Source: Halosegnis longus (lineage in GTDB: Archaea; Halobacteriota; Halobacteria; Halobacteriales; Haloarculaceae). Taken from it: DNA of 64,000 bases. Positions 25,976 through 35,212 of the stretch are shown one piece after another; position 1 is the stretch's first letter; every line of letters starts with the position of its first letter. The notes under the pieces are model-generated. The model ran no database searches and was not told the origin of the DNA. It saw nothing but the letters and a program-made list of their open reading frames with translations. A program made the translations under genes and the position numbers. The stretch is taken from positions 1,488,001 to 1,552,000 of the forward strand of contig NZ_QKNW01000001.1 in assembly GCF_009663395.1 (NCBI RefSeq), read 5' to 3'.

Positions 25976-27330
25976 TCAGTCGTCTGCCGGCGCGTCGGCG
26001 CGTGTCGTCGTCACGTAGACGCTCTCGCGGTTGAAGACGAACTCGTCGAGGAACGCCGTCACGTAGACGACTCCCTGACAGAACAGGTAGCCCCACAGGG
26101 TGATCGCGGCGAGCAGTTCGGTCGGGTGGTGGCTGTAGCCGTGGCGGTGGTCGCGCACGAAGATGAGCAGCGAGGTGATGAACGGCGCGACTCCAACGAG
26201 TGTCCACAACAGCCAGTCGTACGGGAGGAAGGTTCCGCCGGTGAGCACCGTCCGGTCGAGCAACAACATCGGCGCGGCGACAATAGTGATGACGGGGACG
26301 AGCGCGTAGACGAAGGTGTACGCGGCGTCGAGACGCGCGCGCCGCGACAGCGCCGCGTCGAACGGGAGCCGCGGCAGATACCGGACGGCGACCTGCATCC
26401 AGCCGCGCGCCCACCGGGTGCGCTGGCTCCACCACGCCGACAGCGTCGCGGGGTTCTCCTCGTAGGTGACCACGTCGGGGTCGACGCGGAGGCGTTTCCC
26501 CGCCGCGTGAATCCGTGCGGACATGTCGATATCCTCGACGAGAATCTCCTCGTCGAACGCGCCGAGTTCGTCGAACAGCTCCCGGCGGAAGAAGGCCTGG
26601 CCGCCCCCGAAGATGGTGAAGCCGCCGAGCACCTCGCGGCCGAACAGTCGGCGAGTTCGGCGATGTGGCGCTCGACGGTGGCGTGGAGCGCGAGCAGCGA
26701 GTCGGTCGGGTTCGAGCCGTAACAGCGCCCCTTGACGCACCACGTGTCCTCGTCGGCGACGAAGTAGCGGACGGCGCGCTCGACGGCGTCGGGCGCGAAC
26801 TCGTGGTCGGCGTCGATGCTGGCGATGACCTCACCCGTCGCGCGCTGGAGCGCGTAGTTGACGGCCTTCGCCTTCCCGCCGCCCTCCTCGTCGCGCTCGA
26901 GGGCGACGACTTCCTCGTGTTCCGCGGCGTAGCGTTCAATAATCTCCTCGGTGTCGTCGGTGGAGGCGGCCTCGTAACAGGCGACGATTTCGAGCTTCTC
27001 GGCGGGGTACTCGACGGCGAGGGCCGCATCGAGCGTGTCGGCGATGACCGGCCCCTCGTTGTACGCCGGGATGACGACGCTCACCGTCGGCGGGTCGGTG
27101 AGGTCCACGTCGGGCGGCGACGACGAGCGGAACGCGAGCAGTGCGCCCAGATGGGTGCGCCCGACCAACCCCACGAGCAGGACGAGCAACACCGTCCGGA
27201 GGGTCGTGGCGTACGTCCCCGAGACGAGCGCGGGGGCGGTGACGAGCGCGAGTCCGAGCACGGTGACCGTCCCGTACCACGCGACCGTCCGGAACGAGAC
27301 CCCCGTCTCGTCTGCCGTCTTCACTTTCAT
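25976..27330 (-). pseudogene. Membrane glycosyltransferase family 2, frame broken near 26647
   Basis: Two frames together encode one GT2 membrane glycosyltransferase of about 451 residues. The 5' frame (from ATG 27330) has two N-terminal membrane segments, SVVIPAYNEG, the DxD-like SIDADHEF and ends ERHIAELAD. The 3' frame continues LFGREVLGGFTIFGGGQAFF, then the acceptor motif VEDIDMS, QRTRWARGW (Q/RxxRW) and C-terminal membrane helices. One missing base at about 26647 (GACTG where GACCTG restores the frame) joins them exactly. This is either a true mutation or a sequencing error in a C pair. It would build surface polysaccharide. Confidence 0.8.
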
Positions 27331-27433
27331 TGACTCGTCTTTGCCGTTGCTGTTGAAAGTTGTGTCGGCATCGTCCGCGCGTGTCACGCCCTCTCGGGAG
27401 GTGTTTTACGCCTGCTCGCCGTCACTTCCGACA

Positions 27434-28954
27434 GTGGCTCGTCCCCGTCGGCTGCTCGCGCTCGTCGTCGCGCTCGCAGCGGCGCTGCGGTGGTTCGGTC
27501 TCGGCGCGGAGTCGCTGTGGATCGACGAGATAATCACCGTCCGCTTTCTCGCCGCCTACGCCCCGCTCGAACTCCTCACGGCGATTCCGAGCCAGCAGCC
27601 TCACCTCCCGACCTACTACGTCGGACTCGACCTGTGGCGCGGGCTGGTCGGCTCCGGGCCCGCAACGCTCCGCGTTCCCGCGGCGGTCGCCGGCACGCTC
27701 GCCGTCCCGGTCGCGTATCTGCTCGTCCGGCGGCTCTACGGCTCGTCCGCCGGTCTGCTCGCGGCCGCGACGCTCGCCGTCTCTCGGTATCACGTCGCCG
27801 ACGCACGGGAGGTTCGGATGTACGCGTTCGTCACGCTCGGCGTGCTCGCCTCGACGTATCTGTTCGCCCGCCTCGACGAGGGGCGTCGCGCCGCCGTCGC
27901 GTATCTGGCTGTGACGCTGCTCGCGCTCTCGTTGCACCCTCTCGCCGTGTTTCTCCCCCTCGTCCACGCGACGTTTCTCGTCGTCGAACGGGTCGCCTCC
28001 ACACCGTGCAGCGGATGGACCGCGCCGCGAACGTGGTGGCCGGTCGCGCTCCTCGCTCTTCCCGTCCTCGCCGTCGGCGGCTTCGGGCTCGCGAGTTTCC
28101 TCGACGGTGCGCGGCTCACCTTCGTCGCGACCCCCGGCGCGCGAGAGGTGGCCGTCGTGCTCGGCTCCTTCCTCGGTAGATGGTCGTGGCCGTGGAACGC
28201 CCTCGTCGGCGTCGGCTGTGGCCTGCTCGCCCTGTTCGGACTGTGGCGCGGCCGCCGCGAACCGGCGACCAGACTGCTCGCCTGCTGGCTCGCCGTCCCG
28301 CTCGCCGGCCTGCTCGCGGTCTCGTATCTCGCGACGCCGGTCCTGTTCGACCGGTACGCAATCGTCGCCGCGCCGGCGCTTCCCTTCCTCGTGGTTCGTG
28401 GCGTCCTCGCGCTCGACGTGCCAGACGCGACCGATACGCCCGATACGCGTCTCGCGACCGCGCGCGGACTCCGGATTGCCGTCGCCGGCTGTCTCCTCCT
28501 CGCGCTGGCGAGCTCCGGGGTCGCGCTCCACACCACGACCGACAACGAGGAGTGGGACAGCGCGGTCGCGACCGTCGAATCCCGTGCGGACGCCGGCGCG
28601 CTCGTCGTCGTCAGCGACTGTATCACCCGGCGCGCGTACACCTACTACGCCGACCGGTCGGACCTCACCGTTGTCGGCTCCGTCGGTCCCGAGTCAGGAA
28701 CTCCCCACGACCGGACTCCAGCCGCGGCGCTCGAACCGCGGTTTGCGGCCCACCAGGAGGTGTGGCTCGTCTTCTCACACGTTGCAGACAGAGAGGAACG
28801 GCGGCTCGAACGGCTGGCCGACGAGCGCCACGAGCAACAGTTCGAACGGCAGTTCGTCGGTATCACGGTCGTCAGCTACGAACAGCCGGACGGGGAATCG
28901 ACTTCACCCGGTGAGCTCCCCTCGACCGGCTGCGACGTGCGAATCGGCGATTAG
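27434..28954 (+). CDS. Polytopic glycosyltransferase, family 39-like
   Basis: The 506-residue protein has about 10-11 hydrophobic segments and an early luminal loop with the acidic pattern ESLWIDEIITVRF (Asp-Glu after a Trp), then AVSRYHVADAREVRMYAF, both typical of GT-C enzymes of the PMT/ArnT group. The C-terminal soluble part (about 375-506) is extracytoplasmic. It probably moves a sugar from a lipid carrier to protein or glycan. The start is GTG at 27434 (VARPRRLL); the frame upstream runs through the divergent glycosyltransferase. It overlaps the convergent aldo/keto reductase by 4 bases. Confidence 0.82.
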   Translation: MARPRRLLALVVALAAALRWFGLGAESLWIDEIITVRFLAAYAPLELLTAIPSQQPHLPTYYVGLDLWRGLVGSGPATLRVPAAVAGTLAVPVAYLLVRRLYGSSAGLLAAATLAVSRYHVADAREVRMYAFVTLGVLASTYLFARLDEGRRAAVAYLAVTLLALSLHPLAVFLPLVHATFLVVERVASTPCSGWTAPRTWWPVALLALPVLAVGGFGLASFLDGARLTFVATPGAREVAVVLGSFLGRWSWPWNALVGVGCGLLALFGLWRGRREPATRLLACWLAVPLAGLLAVSYLATPVLFDRYAIVAAPALPFLVVRGVLALDVPDATDTPDTRLATARGLRIAVAGCLLLALASSGVALHTTTDNEEWDSAVATVESRADAGALVVVSDCITRRAYTYYADRSDLTVVGSVGPESGTPHDRTPAAALEPRFAAHQEVWLVFSHVADREERRLERLADERHEQQFERQFVGITVVSYEQPDGESTSPGELPSTGCDVRIGD

Positions 28955-30006
28955 TCGGCGTTGAGGATGCCGGCAGCCCGGAGGTCGTCGCCGTCGACGC
29001 TGGTGCGGTACTCCTCCTTTTCCATCCCGTCGAAGCGGTCGATGCCGAAGTCGTCGGCGTACAGTTCCTCGACCTTGGTGCGCTCCTCGTCGGACAGCGC
29101 CGGCGTCTCGGGCGCGCTCGCCCACTCGTCGATATCGGCCTTCGACCGGAACGTCGGGGTGACGCTCGCGACCGAATCGTACGAGAGCAGCCACTGGATG
29201 GCGGCCTGGCCCATCGTGCGCTCGCCGTCGCGCTCTAAGAACCGGAGGGTGTCCACCTTCTCGAAGCCGGTGTCGTACCACTCGTCCGGGCGGAAGCCGC
29301 GGTGGTCGCCCGCCTCCAGTTCGGTCTCGGGCGTGACCTGCTCGTTCAACAGCCCCGAGGAGTGGGGGACGCGGGGGATGAGCGACGTGCTCGCGCCCTC
29401 ACGCTCGACCGTCTCGACGAAGTGGCGGTGGACGTCCTGTTCGAGCATGTTGCCGACGTACTGGACGCCGTCGAACTCCCGTTCGATGGCGAAATCCCCC
29501 TCGGCGAGCCAGCCGATGGAGGGGCCGAGCGCGACGCCGATGGCGTCGGCCACGTCCTCCTCGCGGAGTTCGTCCAGCAGCTCCAACACCTCGGTGTCCA
29601 TCTCCGCCACGTCGGGGTTGTGGAGCTGGAGATACTCGACGTGGTCCGTGCCGAGCCGGTCGAGCGACTTCTCGACGGCCTCGCGCAGATACTCGGCGTC
29701 GTACTCCTTCGGGAGTTCGCCGTGGCCCGCCTGTGGGTTGTTGTAGAAGTCGTAGCCGACCTTCGTGGCGACGACCATCTCGTCGCCCCGCTCGTCGAGC
29801 ACCTCGCCGAGCAGTTCCTCCGAGCGGCCGTGGCCGTACACGTCGCTGGTGTCGAAGTAGTTGATGCCGGCGTCGAGCGCGTACTCGACCATCTCCAAAG
29901 CGTCGGACTCGTCGCGGTCACCCCACCAGTCGGTGCCGATGACCCACGCACCGAAGCCGACCTCGCTCACGTCGATGCCAGAGTCGCCGAGTTCCCGATG
30001 TTGCAT
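28951..30006 (-). CDS. Aldo/keto reductase
   Basis: The 351-residue (beta/alpha)8 protein has FGAWVIG, the catalytic DTSDVYGHGRSEELLG (Asp and Tyr), a Lys in VVATKVGYDF, and the His region in VEYLQLHNPD. NADP-binding residues are expected in the C-terminal SVTPTFRSKADIDE. It reduces carbonyl compounds with NADPH; the physiological substrate is unknown. It ends at the GT39-like gene and begins 38 bases from the LysRS stop. Confidence 0.93.
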   Translation of the reverse strand: MQHRELGDSGIDVSEVGFGAWVIGTDWWGDRDESDALEMVEYALDAGINYFDTSDVYGHGRSEELLGEVLDERGDEMVVATKVGYDFYNNPQAGHGELPKEYDAEYLREAVEKSLDRLGTDHVEYLQLHNPDVAEMDTEVLELLDELREEDVADAIGVALGPSIGWLAEGDFAIEREFDGVQYVGNMLEQDVHRHFVETVEREGASTSLIPRVPHSSGLLNEQVTPETELEAGDHRGFRPDEWYDTGFEKVDTLRFLERDGERTMGQAAIQWLLSYDSVASVTPTFRSKADIDEWASAPETPALSDEERTKVEELYADDFGIDRFDGMEKEEYRTSVDGDDLRAAGILNAD

Positions 30007-30043
30007 ACTCGGGCTTGGTGATTCGGCTACTTAGCGGAAACGG

Positions 30044-31675
30044 TTACCCACGTAGCCGGAGCCGTTCGGTGACGAACGTCCGGTCTAACGCGGCGAGGAA
30101 CGGGCCGAGCCGCGGTCCCTGCTCCTCGTCGAGGAAGAGTCGATAGCCCGCGGTGAAGAACTCCCCGACGTCGACCTCGTGGTCGCGGGCGGTCTCGAAG
30201 ATCTCCTCGTGGAGCGTCTCGCCGTCCGGCTGTTCGGTTTCGATGTACTCTGCGAGGTCGGCGAGCGCGTTCGTCGTCGCGTCGTCGAAGGCGACCTCGG
30301 GCAGCTCCTCGGCCAGCCGGTAGTTGTACTCGTTGTCCGTGCGCACGGCCCACGCGCGGGCCTTCTCGACGCGGGCGAGGGCGCGCTCCACCTGCTCGTC
30401 GCTCGCGTCCTCGGGGAGGTGGCCGGAGCGGCGGGCCATCGTCGCCCGAAGCTCGTCGTCGTCGGTCATCCCGAGCACGGCCGCGAAGGTGTACGGAATG
30501 CGGATGCGCTCTTCGTCAGGGTCGGTGACGAACGGGTACGCCCGCTCGGCGCGTGCGGTCTCGGTCTCGCCGCCGTCCGCCTCGCCGAAGTAGAGCCGTT
30601 CGAAGCGGTCGAACTCGTCGACGAGCTGGTCGAGCCGCTCGATGGAGAAGTCCCGCGCGCGTTTGGGGTCTTTCGTGAAGAAGTAGCGAACCACCTCGGG
30701 TTCGAGCAGCTCCAGCACCTCCGAGACCATGACGACGTTGCCGGCAGACGAGGAGAACGCCTCTCCGTCGAGAGTGAACCACTCGTACACCATCGGGACG
30801 GGCGGCTCGTTGCCGAGCAGGTCGCGGGCGATGTGCTCGCCGGAGGGCCACGACCCCTCGGCGTGGTCCTTCCCGAACGGCTCGAAATCCACGTCGAGCG
30901 TCTGCCACTGGGCGGGCCACTCGAAGCGCCACGGCAGCTTCCCATCTCGCAGCGTCGCGGTCCCCTCGTGGCCACACCCCTCGATGGTCTGGCCGCCGGC
31001 CTCAATGTCCGTACACCGGTACTCGACGGTGCCGGCCGCGGCGTCGATGCTCGTGACGGTCTCGGTCACCGTCCCGCACTCCGCACAAATCGGGTTGAAG
31101 GGGACGTACGACTCGTCGACCTTGTCCTGGTATTCGGCCAGAATCTCGCGGGCCTCGTCGGCGTGTGCGAGAATGTGGCGGGTCACGTCCTCGAACCCCC
31201 CCGACTCGTAGAGGTCGGTGTTCGAGCGGATGTCGAGGTCGATGTCGAGCAGGGCGGCCGACTGGCGGATAATCTCCGAGAAGTGATCGCCGTAGGAGTC
31301 ACAGCAGCCGAACGGGTCCGGGATGTCGGTGTACGGCTTCCCGAGGTTCGTGCCGAGCGCCGAGGCGTCCACCTCGCCCAGTCCGACGATATTCCCGTCG
31401 AGGTCGGCGAGCTTCCGGGGGAGCTTCCGGAGCGGGTCGCGGTCGTCGGTGGTGAACACCTGCCGAACCTCGTGGCCCCGCTCGCGGAGCACCTCGGCGA
31501 CGAAGTGGCCCCGCATCAGTTCGTTCATATTGCCGAAGTGGGGGACGCCAGACGGCGAGATGCCGCCTTTGATGACGATTTCCTTCCCTGACTCGACGCG
31601 CTCCTCGACGGCGTCGGCGGCGGCGTCGGCCCAGAAGTCGTACTGGCGGTCGGCGAGCGTGTGCGGGGAACTCAT
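30044..31675 (-). CDS. lysS: Lysyl-tRNA synthetase, class I
   Basis: The 543-residue protein belongs to the archaeal class I LysRS, unrelated to the class II enzyme of most bacteria. The HIGH-type motif is SGVPHFGNMNE (about 42-52) and the KMSKS-type motif is FSSSAGN. Cys residues in NPICAECGT and ...EGCGHEG suggest a zinc site. A C-terminal helical domain binds the anticodon. Its ATG overlaps the UMP kinase stop, so the two are co-transcribed. Confidence 0.96.
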   Translation of the reverse strand: MSSPHTLADRQYDFWADAAADAVEERVESGKEIVIKGGISPSGVPHFGNMNELMRGHFVAEVLRERGHEVRQVFTTDDRDPLRKLPRKLADLDGNIVGLGEVDASALGTNLGKPYTDIPDPFGCCDSYGDHFSEIIRQSAALLDIDLDIRSNTDLYESGGFEDVTRHILAHADEAREILAEYQDKVDESYVPFNPICAECGTVTETVTSIDAAAGTVEYRCTDIEAGGQTIEGCGHEGTATLRDGKLPWRFEWPAQWQTLDVDFEPFGKDHAEGSWPSGEHIARDLLGNEPPVPMVYEWFTLDGEAFSSSAGNVVMVSEVLELLEPEVVRYFFTKDPKRARDFSIERLDQLVDEFDRFERLYFGEADGGETETARAERAYPFVTDPDEERIRIPYTFAAVLGMTDDDELRATMARRSGHLPEDASDEQVERALARVEKARAWAVRTDNEYNYRLAEELPEVAFDDATTNALADLAEYIETEQPDGETLHEEIFETARDHEVDVGEFFTAGYRLFLDEEQGPRLGPFLAALDRTFVTERLRLRG

Positions 31676-32370
31676 GCTGTCTCCTCGTCGGGCACGATGC
31701 GCGTCCCGTCGAAGGAGTCGTGCTCGACGGCGTCGGTCACGCGGGTCGGGTCAGCGCCGTCGAGCACGACCGTCTCCAGCCCGGCCCGCTGGATGACCTT
31801 CGTCGCGAGCAGGTCGACGGGCGCGGACGCGCCGGCGGTCATCTCCATCGACGCGACGGTGTCGACTAACTCGCTCGCGGTGAGTTCGTCGTGGCGCTCG
31901 GCGTCCTCGACCTCGTTCGGGTCGGCGGTGAAGACGCCCGGGACGGAGGTGGCGAAGACGAGCCGGTCGGCGTCGACGTACTCGGCGAGGACGGCCGAGA
32001 CCGCGTCGGTCGTCTGTGCCGGGACGACACCGCCCATGACTGTCACGTCGCCGCGCTGGACGTCGGTGCGTGCCTGTTCGTAGTTCTCAGGGACGACAGA
32101 TGCGGTGATCGACTCGTCGAGCGCGGCGAGCAGCAACTTCGCGTTCAGCCGGGTGACGGCGATACCAAGCTGGTCGAGTTCGCTCTCGTTGGCTCCGACC
32201 TCGCGGGCCGCGCCGATGTACTCGCGGGCGACCCCGCCGCCGCCGACGACGATGGCGACCTCGTGGCCCGACTCCACCAGCCCCTCGATGACGGAGGCGT
32301 ACTCGTCGACCCGGTTCGTGGCCGGGTCGGGGACGAGGACGCTCCCGCCGACAGAAACGACGACTCTCAT
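31672..32370 (-). CDS. pyrH: UMP kinase
   Basis: The 232-residue amino-acid-kinase-fold protein has MRVVVSVGGSVLVPD at the start, IVVGGGGVAREYIGAAR for the phosphate-binding glycine turn, and VFATSVPGVFTADP with the nucleotide loop. It phosphorylates UMP to UDP with ATP in pyrimidine synthesis. The archaeal version is shorter than the bacterial one, as seen here. TATA-like TTGATAAGTC lies about 29 bases upstream of the ATG on the minus strand. It overlaps lysS by 4 bases (ATGA). Confidence 0.95.
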   Translation of the reverse strand: MRVVVSVGGSVLVPDPATNRVDEYASVIEGLVESGHEVAIVVGGGGVAREYIGAAREVGANESELDQLGIAVTRLNAKLLLAALDESITASVVPENYEQARTDVQRGDVTVMGGVVPAQTTDAVSAVLAEYVDADRLVFATSVPGVFTADPNEVEDAERHDELTASELVDTVASMEMTAGASAPVDLLATKVIQRAGLETVVLDGADPTRVTDAVEHDSFDGTRIVPDEETA

Positions 32371-32413
32371 TGTTCCAGATGTTCCGCGTTCGCCGCTTAA
32401 GACTTATCAAGCG

Positions 32414-32469
32414 CGTGGGCGAGCGCGACGCCCACGGCTCTCACCGTGTAATCGTGTGGCGCGCACACG
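32414..32469. other. Two adjacent perfect stem-loops in the 420-base gap 32371-32790
   Basis: The gap between pyrH and the DUF7123-like gene is 420 bases without a supportable gene. Its left part holds two stem-loops with no mismatches: an 8-base stem with 7-base loop (32414-32436, CGTGGGCG arm) and a 6-base stem with 5-base loop (32453-32469, CGTGTG arm). Further right is an inverted repeat CCGTTC-GT-GAACGG (32664-32677), a direct repeat GAGCCGAAG (around 32717 and 32727) and an AT-richer run into a strong TATA box. A small RNA or regulatory region is possible but unproven. Confidence 0.35.
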
Positions 32470-32741
32470 CTGGATATCGCCCGGAAATGTAGCCCGACGC
32501 CGACGGCTACCCACCGCGCGGCATCGGTGACCGGGACCGATTCGGGCCACCTACCTGCAGTACTTGCTGTTTGTTTCTGGAGATTCCCGTCACTCGTCGC
32601 TGGTATCGTGCGTCGAAAATGGACGACTTAGAAACGTTCGTAAAATGTCTAAGCGATTTTGAGCCGTTCGTGAACGGTTCGTTTTACCCCGATTTGTGCC
32701 GATTTCCCCCGAACGGAGCCGAAGTGAGCCGAAGCGTCTCG

Positions 32742-32751
32742 TATTTATATA
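32742..32751 (+). promoter_or_regulatory. Strong TATA box of the DUF7123-like gene
   Basis: TATTTATATA is the best TATA box in the window, 40-49 bases before the ATG at 32791. TATA to transcription start is about 25 bases in archaea, which gives a start near 32776 and a leader of about 15 bases. The upstream 100 bases are AT-richer than the surroundings. High expression is expected. Confidence 0.7.
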
Positions 32752-32790
32752 CCCATGTGGCTCCCTGGTGGGAGTGAGGCGAGATACCCT

Positions 32791-33039
32791 ATGAGCGCAA
32801 CAACCCCCGCAACCGAGTCCGACTCCGAAAGCAAGGAAAGCCGACTGAAGAACTACCTCGCACGGAAGGCCGAGGACGGCGAGCTGTACTTCAAGTCGAA
32901 GTTCATCGCGGACGAGGTCGGCCTCTCCCCGAAGGAGATCGGCGCGCTGATGGTGAAGCTCCGTGATACCGCCACCGAAATCGACGTGGAAAAGTGGTCG
33001 TACACGAGCGCGACGACCTGGCGTATCACTCCCGCGTAA
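32791..33039 (+). CDS. Small haloarchaeal HTH-like protein (DUF7123 type)
   Basis: The 82-residue protein has a Ser/Glu-rich start, then helices RLKNYLARKAEDGELYFKS and a helix-turn-helix-like KFIADEVGLSPKEIGALMVKL, ending in KWSYTSATTWRITPA. The pattern suggests a winged-helix DNA-binding protein; DUF7123 is the family I recall. The ATG at 32791 is preferred over a frame opening at 32755, which would start close to the predicted transcription start. The strong TATA box suggests an abundant protein, possibly chromatin-associated or a general regulator. Confidence 0.75.
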   Translation: MSATTPATESDSESKESRLKNYLARKAEDGELYFKSKFIADEVGLSPKEIGALMVKLRDTATEIDVEKWSYTSATTWRITPA

Positions 33040-33105
33040 CGACCGCAGCGTTCGGTCCCTTCCTCCACACGGGGGTTTATCCCCCTGTCCTCCCTTCGTC
33101 CGGTG

Positions 33106-34272
33106 ATGAGTGACGACGAGGGATACGACTCCCTCCCGACGCCCGCAGCACTCGCGGACGTGTTTCACGTTGAGGAGCGGCGCGCCGAGGAGGACCGCGT
33201 CGTCTACGTCGGCGAGCCGCTGTTGCCGACCGAGACGCTCGAGCGGCAGGTGTGGCCGCTGTTCCGCGAGGCGGGCTACGACGTGCGGCTTCAGACGATT
33301 ACCGACAGCGAAGCGGACCCAATTTCGGGGGTCGAACTCCGGTCGCGGCGACACGCACTCGTCGCCACGCCCGCGGGGAACAGCCTCGACGGCATCCCGT
33401 GGACGAACATCATCATGTTCGCGCTCACGGTCGTGACGACGCTGTTCGTCGGCTCGATCTGGTATCACGAACCCGCGTGGGGACCAGTCGAACTGGTCAC
33501 CGGCGAGAACTGGAAGTTCAGCGCGGCCGTGTTGTCGGTGCTCGCCACCCACGAACTCGGCCACTACGTCTTCGCCCGCTATCACGACGTGAACGCCTCG
33601 CTCCCCTACTTCATCCCGTTCCCGACGCTCATCGGGACGATGGGCGCGGTCATCCGGATGAAGGGGCGACTGCCGAGCCGGAAGGCGCTGTTCGATATCG
33701 GCGTCGCCGGGCCGCTGGCCGGGTTGGTCGCGACCGTCGTCGTGACGATTATCGGACTGACCGCCGACCCGATCACGGTCCCACAGCGAATCATCGAGAG
33801 TTCGAATACCGTCGAGGTGCAGTTCGGCTATCCGCCGCTCATCCAACTGCTCGCCGAGTTGGTGGGCCAACCGCTGGAGTATCCGAACGACCCGACGCTC
33901 GCAGTCAGCCCCATCGTCTTCGGCGGGTGGACGGGAATGTTCATCACGTTCCTGAATCTGATTCCGGTCGGCCAACTCGACGGCGGCCACATCCTGCGTG
34001 CGATGGCCGGCGAGCGCGCCGAGTCCATCTCGAACGTCGTCCCCGGACTCCTCTTCGGGCTGGCGGCGTACCTGTTCTTCTTCACGAACAGCGGGCGGGC
34101 GGCGTTCCTCTGGGGGATTTGGGGCGGCATGGCGGTGCTCGCCGGCGCGGCCGGCTTCGCCGAACCCATCTACGATGAGCCACTCGACCGCGGCCGATTC
34201 GCACTCGGCGCGTTCACCTTCCTGCTCGGCGCGCTCTGTTTCGTCCCAGTGCCGTTCCAGCTGATGACCTAA
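33106..34272 (+). CDS. Site-2 protease family protein (M50-type)
   Basis: The 388-residue membrane protein has a soluble N-terminal domain (1-95), about six hydrophobic segments, the zinc motif ATHELGHYVFARYH (HExxH) and the second signature IPVGQLDGGHILRAM, which supplies the third metal ligand Asp. It resembles the EGY-like/archaeal site-2 proteases that cleave membrane-embedded substrates. The ATG at 33106 follows an in-frame GTG. It converges on thiL with a 4-base overlap. The window thus has two different site-2 proteases. Confidence 0.9.
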   Translation: MSDDEGYDSLPTPAALADVFHVEERRAEEDRVVYVGEPLLPTETLERQVWPLFREAGYDVRLQTITDSEADPISGVELRSRRHALVATPAGNSLDGIPWTNIIMFALTVVTTLFVGSIWYHEPAWGPVELVTGENWKFSAAVLSVLATHELGHYVFARYHDVNASLPYFIPFPTLIGTMGAVIRMKGRLPSRKALFDIGVAGPLAGLVATVVVTIIGLTADPITVPQRIIESSNTVEVQFGYPPLIQLLAELVGQPLEYPNDPTLAVSPIVFGGWTGMFITFLNLIPVGQLDGGHILRAMAGERAESISNVVPGLLFGLAAYLFFFTNSGRAAFLWGIWGGMAVLAGAAGFAEPIYDEPLDRGRFALGAFTFLLGALCFVPVPFQLMT

Positions 34273-35129
34273 TGCGTGTAACCGCGGTCCGGAAGCGGGT
34301 CGCCGTCCATCTCGACACCGGTCTCGGTCACCTCACCGACCACGCTCACGGGGACCGGACTCGCCGCCCGGACGCGCTCGGGGTCGTCTGTCGTGAACAC
34401 CAACTCGAAGTCCTCGCCGAAGTGCACGGCTAACTCTCTCGCGTCCGTCTCGTCCGTCGCAACTGTCTCGACGCTCTCGTGTACCGGCAGCCGGTCGTAC
34501 TCGACGGCGAAGCCGCAGTCCGATGCCTCGCTCAGTTGATGCAGCGAGCGCGCTACCCCGTCGCTCGAATCCATCATCGCGCTCGCGTGGGGTGCGACCG
34601 CCCGCCCGGCCGCGACACGCGGCTCGAACCGGAACAGCTCGTTCGCGCGCTCGGGGTCAGACTCGAACAGTCGGAAGCCGCCCGCAGACCGGCCGAGTCG
34701 GCCGGTGACACAGACCGCCTCGCCGGGACTCGCGCCGTCGCGCGCGACCGGAGCGTCGGTCTCACCGAGCGCCGTCGTCGCGACGGTGAACTCCTCGTGG
34801 CCGTCGAGGTCACCGCCCACGTAGCGTGCGCCCGTCGCCTCGCACACCTCGCGTGCTCCACGGAGGAAGTCGCGAAGCTCCTGTTCCTCGAAGCTCGGTG
34901 CGCCGTAGACAGCGACTGCGGCGGTCGCCTCGGCTCCCATCGCGGCTACGTCCGACAGCGACGCGCCGACGCTGCGCCAGCCGGCGGTGTAGCGGGTGGT
35001 CCCCGGCGGGAAGTCGGTCGTCTCGTGGAGCATATCCGTCGTAACGACGGTCGACCCAACGACGGCGCAGTCGTCGCCCGCGTCCGGCAGCGCGTCGCCG
35101 ATGAGTCCGAGGGCGGCCCGTTCGTCCAT
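34269..35129 (-). CDS. thiL: Thiamine-monophosphate kinase
   Basis: The 286-residue protein has ThiL features: DERAALGLIG, the metal-binding DDCAVV and VVTTDMLHETTDFP, the glycine-rich VGASLSDVAAMGAEA, VTGRLGRSAGG and MMDSSDGVARSLHQL (second metal site), and the C-terminal FGEDFELVFT. It phosphorylates thiamine monophosphate to thiamine pyrophosphate. Length is slightly short of the bacterial norm but all motifs are present. It is divergent from the flippase-like gene at 35213. Confidence 0.94.
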   Translation of the reverse strand: MDERAALGLIGDALPDAGDDCAVVGSTVVTTDMLHETTDFPPGTTRYTAGWRSVGASLSDVAAMGAEATAAVAVYGAPSFEEQELRDFLRGAREVCEATGARYVGGDLDGHEEFTVATTALGETDAPVARDGASPGEAVCVTGRLGRSAGGFRLFESDPERANELFRFEPRVAAGRAVAPHASAMMDSSDGVARSLHQLSEASDCGFAVEYDRLPVHESVETVATDETDARELAVHFGEDFELVFTTDDPERVRAASPVPVSVVGEVTETGVEMDGDPLPDRGYTH

Positions 35130-35212
35130 ACTCGCCCCCGAACTGGCTGGCGGAAAGCCGTGTCGGTGGCGAGACCGAACGCGCTAAACGCCCGGCCCGT
35201 GAAGCCGTGGCC

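Noticed and set aside
26059-26645. Continuation of the GT2 5' frame after the frameshift
   Set aside because: Beyond about 26647 this frame gives only Arg/Ser/Thr-rich shadow sequence, while the other frame carries the GT2 acceptor motifs and membrane helices.
32571-32777. 68-codon open frame upstream of the DUF7123-like gene
   Set aside because: It covers the strong TATA box and AT-rich promoter, has Cys/Phe/Pro-rich composition unlike haloarchaeal proteins and ends just before the real ATG.
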